Positions 57,787 to 64,000 of a stretch of 64,000 nucleotides of DNA are shown here, one piece after another. Position 1 is the stretch's first letter. Every line of letters begins with the position of its first letter. The DNA lies in the NCBI GenBank assembly GCA_013397795.1, contig VZTJ01002466.1:1046522-1110521 (forward strand), written 5' to 3'. The translations under genes were made by a program, and so were the position numbers. A model generated the notes under the pieces. That model was not told where the DNA came from, did no database searches, and saw nothing but the letters and a program-made list of their open reading frames with translations. The DNA comes from Orthonyx spaldingii (lineage: Eukaryota; Chordata; Aves; Passeriformes; Orthonychidae).

Positions 57787-60700
57787 TAGAGAAAGATTCC
57801 TGTCTGATTCAGAACCAACTGAAATTTCAAGTAATTACATTTCCAGCAAACCTCAGCCCTAGTTTTGGCAGGCTCTACACTACAGGCAAGGCAAGGAATG
57901 AAGCTCATATGCTTTTACTGACTGTCTTTTGTAATTTCAGTGTAGAAACTTCATCCATGCAACACACAGAGAAAACAACAGGGGTGATAGTTGAAAAACA
58001 ATAGGATGAGACTTCTGTCGTTGTAAACAATGAAAGGTGCAGGTAGTAACAGGATGAAAGAGAGGAGACACTTATATATATAGCAAGATTTTTAACTTGA
58101 TGGGAATCCTGTAGTTTGATTTGTGAAAGAACAATTTCAGTGCATAAAACCCTGTTGCTTTATGATGCTTGTGGCTGTATGTTTGCCTTGTGCTTATGCT
58201 AGGTATTGTCTTCCAGCAGCTATATTGCTGCCTTCTATGTGAATAGCAAACCTCACAGTTGGAAAACATCATGGCAAATCTTTTTTCTCTTTGGCTTCAA
58301 GTAATTTTTTTTTCTTAAGATATTTCCTTCAGTTTTGCCAAAATGAAGCCTAAGTATTTTCCAATGTATGGGGAGAAAAGTCAGAAAATTAAGGTTTGAT
58401 TTGTATTTTAAGAACAAAAGGAAGAACTGGGAAAAATATCTATGGCTGTAATTCTTTAAAAACTAATTGTAGTTTCCTGAACAGCCTTTTAGTTTAAATG
58501 TTAAAGAGAGATTGGGTCTTCCTCAGAATCTTTCTTTCTGTTAGGTCTTTCAGCAAAAGTGCTGTCTTGTGAGGTGGAGCCAAGGGAAATAAATGTATTT
58601 CTGCAGAAAACTGTCATAAAAGAATCACTTTTGGAGTATTGAATATGACTTTGGACACTATAAGACTGACTTTTTTCAGTCTGGTTTTCTTGGAGTAAGT
58701 CAGGTGCAATCCCATTAAAGTTAATGGATGAAAAATAGGTATAAGAGAGAAGAAAATTAGAGCCCCTTAACGTTAAGTGCATGTAGAAGCTCTGAGGTGG
58801 TGCAACAGAAGGTACCCAGAGAGATGTGAAGGTTTTAAAGAAATCCAAGGGACATAGTTCAGATGAAGGGAGACTGTGGGATTATCTCATTGAGGAAAAA
58901 GTTAAGGCCAAATTAAAAAAAAATTTAGCAATGGGTATTTCATGACAGAATCAGAAATTTTTTAAGTCCCTTTCCATCCCAATGCAGCTCTGTCTTTTTG
59001 TCTGTTACCAAGTTTAATTTTAAAGGTGTGGGAATCACTATTGGAATTATGGAAATTACCTTAATGAGATAAACCACAGGGAACCTATTGTTTCCTCCGT
59101 TAAATTAAATTCCATCTATTTAGCAGGATGATCAACATTGGTCAAGCTGCTTTCCTGGGGTCATATTTAACCCTAATTGCTCTGTCACTTACAATTTGCA
59201 ATATTAATAAAATAATCCAAGGTACAGGTTACTTACAACTAGCAGGCTCTTTTATATTCTACTGTAGCAGCCAGGAAATTAACATTTTGTTTACAATTTG
59301 AAGGACTAATGTAGTGATTTAAAGGCTTCAACAGCATGGAGTGAAATGTAGGCATGTATCTTTCTGACAGCTGCTAATATATTTCAGTCAGTCCTGTTTC
59401 AGGGCAAGAAATATTTTATATAAATATGTCTGATTTCACTCCACTGTTAAAAAAAATCTATATGAAACTGTAAAACAAATGCTAACCTTCTGTCTTCTGA
59501 CCCAAAACACAGACATATCCTGTGGATATAGACAAATAAAGACTAATCCTAAGATGGCAAAAAATATATTCTTACAGATAAGGATGCTTTGCTATCATGA
59601 TACAGTAGGTAGAGAAAACTAATTCCTGTTTTAAATACTTGGTCTTCTTTCTGATCTTAAAGTGAATTTGCAGTATGCCTACATACCCCTCCCAGTGACC
59701 CCTTAGCCATGCTGACATGATTGAGATTGAACTCAGGCTCTTCTCTTTGACCTTTGTGGATTTTAATGCTGTCAGAGGCATTAGGAACCCACAAAATCAG
59801 ATAATCTTGACCTCCTAGCCTGCAAATACACTGAGACAGACCAGCAACTTCATCAAAAGATGCAGGGGAAAAGTAACCAGCTGACTAGTGCACAACCTGC
59901 ATGCTAAAAACCATCCACTCCAGTGTCAGACTGTCCATGACCTCATACAATGTGACAACTGCTTGTTCTACTCAAACTGAGAAAGGTCTTTTCCAAAGTC
60001 TCCCTGTTGAGTTTGCCTGCTGAGGATGCAGCTGTAGTGATGGTATTGCTGGTACCCCATGGCAAATGCTCTTGACCTCTGCTTGTCCTCCTCCTAGGAC
60101 AGGGTGTTCTGACTCAAGAGTCCTCCCAGGGCTTGCTGGCCCCAAAGCAAGAGACCCTGACCTCATCCTGCCCAGAAATTTCCTGTTACCTTTATTTCAA
60201 ACAAAGCCAGGCGAACTGGAGTTCCTACGCAAATAAGAAGAGCTTCGCTGAATGGGGAATTCAGGGCTGAGATCTGATTTCCATTTTTATTCTGTTTCTC
60301 GCTCCTGTCTGCCAAGTAGAAGAGGTTTGTTCTGCATCCTAATGAAGAGTCTAATCCAACTGACAAAACTGTATAAACTAACTCCTTGCTATAGCCTTTG
60401 ATGTTGCTAGGGCTGGCCTTACTGTGTGCCAACAGACCTCTGAATATAGCTTTCAGGCCTTTCCCCACTGCTGATATAATCCACTTCCATCCTTTTTGGC
60501 CCCATACATCTGTGACTTGGGCTGGTTCTTAGGGATGTGCTCATCCTATCAGAGTGACTGATATCTAAGATAGGGAGGAAGCATTAACATCCCACCAACC
60601 ACACCCCGCCCCCTGTTCTGCTGTGGGAGAAAGGAGCCCAGCTGTCGGTGCTTGGCATAAGCCAGACAGAGTTTGAAACCCAGCAGGGCTTAGGATGAGG

Positions 60701-61100
60701 CACTGGGGAAAGATTCTGGGCATTAAACCTAGTTTTCTTACCTAACCATGGACATGTAATACAGTCTTCTAATAGAATCCTTGGGGGTTTCTTTGTAATT
60801 TCGTAACAAAGATTCTCAGTAATAGATTTCAAGGAGTGCCATAATCACTGCATAAGTGTATAATTATACATTATGTCAGTGTATCATCACTGGTAGATAC
60901 TGTGCCATTTGCAGATCATATGTGTTACACCTTTCCCACGCTGCCTGATTACAGTGGAGGACTTCAGGTATAACCAAATAAATGCCCCTGAGTCCTTTCT
61001 TGCCACATTGTCCTGGAAATCAGTCCTATCCCAGTTAGGGAAAATGTTCCAAATAGAAATATGACTCTTAATTACCCTGATCCTGGGGCTGCCACTGGGA

Positions 61101-61160
61101 AGGTTTGGTTTGGGTTTTTTTGGGTTTTTTTGGTTGTTTGTTGGGCTTTGCTGGGTTTTT
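61101..61160 (+). repeat. T/G low-complexity tract
   Basis: Repeated GGTTT and GGGTTTTTTT units. G-runs are spaced by T-runs, which could be slippage-prone. Confidence 0.8.
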
Positions 61161-63164
61161 CCAGTGGAAAAATATTTGTTACAGCTTTTTTTAAAGGGAC
61201 AGAGTTCTTCCTCGCTTGTGTCAAGGTCATTCTTTTGGTGGCTGTATCACAGAGATGAGATGAGTTGAATGCCACTCTTTCTCCACCATATTTCCACAGT
61301 CCTCCCTATTGGCATATGTGTATGGGATGGGAAATAAAAAGCTAACTCCTTCTGTCGAAGCACATATATCCCTGAAGCTGCTAAGGAGTAAAGGCTAGTG
61401 GCCTTTTTTCACTGTTACAATCCAAGGCTTCACCTGCCTTGTGACCCACACAAAAACCTTTCACGCAATGTGGCAATTCTTGGGTTTTGAAGATCCATTA
61501 GGGGCTACAGGCCGAATCTTAACACAGCACCACCCCTTAGCCTGTCATGCAGCAACTCTGTAGTGTGAGCACAGGATGGTCTCAGAGGTGGCTGCTCTCC
61601 AGAACCTTCCTGGGACTGCCTATGAGAGACAACATAATATCGAGAGGTTATTAATAAGTCACTTCAGAGTTCAGTTCTGGTGCATAATGCCCCCTCTTGT
61701 TTTACTGAGCTGACCAGAAAAACATTGTGATGCTGCCTAGATGTTTGCTAGGATGTTATCCTTACTTCCCCATCCTGCCTCACAGCACACTCACTGCCCC
61801 ACAGCATACTCTTTTCCAGGAAAATCATGTGTTTACAAGTCAGCCTGTATTGATTACTGCCTAGTGCAGGAAAAGGGCCTGGGTTGAGATGGAGGTAGAA
61901 AGTTCTGCTCCCAGTTTTCACTTCAGTATATTTCCTGGAGCGTTGTCCCTTGGTTTAGAAGGATGTTGGAAATGTTCACACAAACTACCAAACCACCTAA
62001 CATTATGTCTGGTGCTTTAAGATAACTGAACATCAATTTTGGGTTGTCTTAATTCACTGAGCAATAAACTAAAGCTGTGCAGCTCCTGTTACACAAACAG
62101 CCAAGATGCCTCATAGGAGGACAGAAACACCTAAAAGAAAAATGATGTTGATGGCTGAGGATGGATATTGCTACAAACATCTGAAGCAGCCTCTAAAAAA
62201 CAGCTACTTGTAAATCAACCTGCACAAAACTGGTCCCTAGGACTGGTCTTTCCCTCAGTTCCATCAGTAAGACTGTTGGATAGGATAAGTCACAGTCTCT
62301 GGGAGGAAGGTGCTCATACCATTTAACGGTGTTTGATCTCATAATACTTTCACAGTGTTTTGAAACTCCAGTGAGTAAGTGTCACTGACAGCAAGGCTGA
62401 AAGAGACAGAACATCTGCTTTACTGACACCTCCTCTTGTGCCTTTGTTATTTCCTCAGTGTCAATTAACTAGACAATTTTTTTAGTTTTTCAGAAAGTGA
62501 AACATACCTGGTAAAACCCCATGGTATTCTGTCCAGAGCATAACCCCAGACATTGCTATCATCTAAATAAATCAGAAATTGTCTCTTTGTTAATGTAATC
62601 TATCCAAGGATATGCCTGCCATAGGAAAAGAAGTGTATTTCTAAACTACATTAAATGTATTCATTGGGAATCTCTACTTGCCCACCCCAAAACAGTCCTG
62701 AACTTTTTCCTCAGTCTGCTAAGACATCTTAGAGATAAAACCATCCGTAGGATTCTCCCTGGTATGGCTTGCCTCATGGAGGGATGAATCAGTGTCAAGA
62801 GGACAGGTTGGACCAAGCTACATCCCAGGTACTTTTGCCACACTGGATGGGACAGAGATACTTTTGCCTGTCATTTCACCACTGAGTCACTTAGGAGACT
62901 GAGTCTCTCTGACAAGCCTCTCTAATGCATGGCACAAACCAGTTCTTCAGCACAGAATAACTGCATGCAGGCCAAAAACCAGTCTGCATCACTGGCATAC
63001 TTCAAGCTCACCCCCACTTTTGCAAAGATCACAGAGTATGGGGGGCTGGCATACAGTTGCTAAGTTGCTGATGGAGATGCTCTCTGCCTCCAAGCTGAGC
63101 ATGAGGAGATGTAACTTTTGGGTTTTTTGGAACTATAAGAACTGAGAGAAGGGCCCAGAGTAGA

Positions 63165-63278
63165 TTATAGATTTGGGATCTCTTCCTGTATCCATTCATC
63201 ATTATCAGTCAGCTAGCCTCCCTCACCTGCTTCATCACCCTCCTAATCCTCTTCCCCATTATTGGAGTCCTTAAAAAT
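63165..63278 (+). pseudogene. Cytochrome b C-terminal fragment (NUMT)
   Basis: From 63190 the frame reads PFIIISQLASLTCF and then LLILFPIIGVLKN, matching the C-terminal transmembrane segment of bird cytochrome b. The usual Gly and Tyr are replaced (SQ for GQ, TC for TY). A deletion removes the last roughly seven codons and the stop, so it runs straight into tRNA-Thr. A small deletion also lies before 63191. In life CytB is a mitochondrial complex III subunit; this copy is dead. Confidence 0.88.
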
Positions 63279-63349
63279 TCTCTAATAGTTTTGGAAAAAA
63301 AATTGGTCTTCTGAACCAATGAGTGCAGACTACACCTCCTCTTGGAATT
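63279..63349 (+). pseudogene. Mitochondrial tRNA-Thr pseudogene (NUMT)
   Basis: The sequence TCTAATAGTT...GGTCTTCTGAACC...CTTGGAATT follows avian mitochondrial tRNA-Thr, with acceptor and anticodon arms recognisable. The anticodon loop reads CTTCTGA instead of the expected CTTGTAA, changing the anticodon from TGT to TCT. An A-run has expanded the D-arm region. It would not function as tRNA-Thr. Confidence 0.88.
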
Positions 63350-63361
63350 CCACAAATCACC

Positions 63362-63432
63362 TCAGAAAAAAAGGACTTAAACTTCTATCTACAACTCCCA
63401 ATGCTGGTATTTTACATTAAACTATTCTCTGA
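63362..63432 (-). pseudogene. Mitochondrial tRNA-Pro copy (NUMT)
   Basis: The + strand reads TCAGAAAAAAAGGACTTAAA, then ACTCCCAATGCTGGTATTTT and ACATTAAACTATTCTCTGA, the reverse complement of bird mitochondrial tRNA-Pro. The anticodon TGG is preserved (loop ATTGGGA). The stems are largely intact, but as a nuclear copy without mitochondrial transcription it is not expected to act. Confidence 0.92.
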
Positions 63433-63441
63433 TTTCTACTC

Positions 63442-64000
63442 TTAAACTGCCCAAATCACCATGTCAGATAACCCTCGCACAAGTTCCAAAACAACAAATA
63501 AAGTTAATAACAGCCCTCACCAAAACCGTCCCCACCCCACAAGAATAAAACACAGCTACACCACTGTGACGGCACAGACTCTTTCCCACGGGAATTCTAC
63601 TGAAAGTTTACTAAATATAAGATAAGTTTCATGTTACTGAGAGTGGCTTTTGGAAACAGGCGGTCAGAGTTCTGCCCAATCAGTCCCAGGGGGGTGGATT
63701 GACTCTCATCCAATCCAAATAGTCCTCTCACGTTTATATAAATCTGTTAATAATTAAATAAATTCACTTAGCATTCTCTCAAGATTGCTGTGTCCCTTCG
63801 CTCCGCTATCAGTTCAACAGTGACACACCACTAAAATCTATTGAATAGAAAACATTTCCCACTATCAACAGCAGCCACACCAAACCTTCAGCATTCAGTA
63901 AACTCCCCCAATAACTACCTCCAAGAACTAAAACAAGATCCACACCATAACAACCAATCCCCCCAAGTCTCTGGGAAAGGATCTGCCCCTAAAGACAAAG
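63442..64000 (-). pseudogene. ND6 fragment (NUMT), split by an LTR
   Basis: On the - strand, in mitochondrial code, the frame ending at the TAA stop (63442-63444) gives a C-terminus matching bird ND6 (…LLLTLFVVLELVRGL). The frame then shifts near 63520-63540 through a small deletion. At 63564 the gene is interrupted by a 261-bp LTR and one 6-bp target duplication, and resumes at 63832. The 5' part of ND6 lies beyond 64000. ND6 is a membrane subunit of complex I; this copy is inactive. Confidence 0.88.
63565..63825 (+). mobile_element. Solo LTR inside the ND6 NUMT, 6-bp target duplication
   Basis: The 261-bp insert begins TGTGACGGCAC and ends TTCAACAGTGACA, with TG...CA termini. The same six bases CACCAC flank it (63559-63564 and 63826-63831). 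Removing the insert and one CACCAC restores a continuous match to ND6, which fixes the boundaries exactly. Inside are a TATA-like TATATAAAT (63735-63743) and AATAAA (63757-63762), in the usual LTR order. A 6-bp duplication fits class II (ERVK or alpharetrovirus-like) integration. No internal viral genes are present. Confidence 0.87.

Larger units (their letters stand above)
56408..64000 (+). other. PAMR1: PAMR1 intron 6, 5' part (at least 7.6 kb)
   Basis: Starts with donor GTGAGT. No Sushi-domain exon (CSDPGGP-like) was found, so the intron extends past the window. Most of it is AT-rich unique DNA. The part around 59020-59300 is AT-rich and repeat-free and may be conserved noncoding sequence, which is unproven. 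A GT-rich low-complexity stretch lies at 61101-61160, and the mitochondrial insertion starts near 63165. Confidence 0.75.
63165..64000 (+). pseudogene. Nuclear mitochondrial insertion (NUMT): CytB end, tRNA-Thr, tRNA-Pro, ND6
   Basis: From about 63165 to the window end the sequence follows the avian mitochondrial genome in order and orientation: end of cytochrome b (+), tRNA-Thr (+), tRNA-Pro (-) and ND6 (-). It is nuclear because it adjoins PAMR1 intron DNA, carries disabling changes and is interrupted by a retroviral LTR. The changes include a deletion at the CytB end, a changed tRNA-Thr anticodon, a frameshift in ND6 and several base changes. The order Thr-Pro-ND6, without a control region between Thr and Pro, is the ancestral bird arrangement. 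The left junction is fuzzy by perhaps 10 bases and the right end is outside the window. Confidence 0.92.

Noticed and set aside
56408..63160. PAMR1 Sushi or protease exons within the rest of the window
   Set aside because: I searched by eye for CSDPGGP-like and catalytic-domain motifs with splice sites and found none. They are expected downstream of 64000.
63165..64000. Mitochondrial contamination of the assembly
   Set aside because: The disabling changes and the LTR with target duplication inside ND6 fit an old nuclear insertion better, though long reads over the left junction would settle it.

Overview
This is vertebrate nuclear DNA, almost certainly from a bird. Three things point there: CR1 LINE fragments in both orientations, one ending in the typical ATTCTATGATTCTATG tail; ERVL-type LTRs of avian character; and a nuclear copy of mitochondrial DNA in the ancestral bird gene order (CytB, tRNA-Thr, tRNA-Pro, ND6). 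The bird order cannot be fixed from this window alone. Coding density is very low, and most long reading frames are chance.

The only protein gene I can support is PAMR1 (peptidase domain containing associated with muscle regeneration 1), on the + strand. Six coding exons were located with consensus splice sites and matching phases: 31673-31745 (signal peptide), 40299-40475 and 41218-41346 (cysteine-rich N-terminal region), 47099-47213 plus 50918-51135 (one CUB domain) and 56300-56407 (EGF domain). Together they give 820 nt, about 273 residues. The Sushi and serine-protease-like exons were not found and should lie to the right of the window.

Layout. 1-470: CpG island at the left edge with a possible exon and splice donor. 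471-31.3 kb: intergenic, holding a solo LTR with perfect 5-bp target duplications (5702-5981), CR1 fragments (7.6-8.3, 11.3, 17.0 and 21.1 kb) and simple repeats. 31.3-31.7 kb: probable PAMR1 promoter and 5' UTR. 31.7-56.4 kb: PAMR1 exons and introns, with an old CR1 and a MIR-like SINE in intron 1, a second CpG island in intron 3 (about 43.13-43.64 kb), a CR1 in intron 4, and a CR1 abutting an ERVL-like LTR in intron 5. 56.4-64.0 kb: start of PAMR1 intron 6, ending in the mitochondrial insertion from about 63.17 kb. That insertion is itself split by a 261-bp solo LTR with 6-bp target duplications.

I found no bacterial-type operon, CRISPR array or new enzymatic system. The most informative structures are the LTR-in-NUMT nesting, the intragenic CpG island and the left-edge CpG island.
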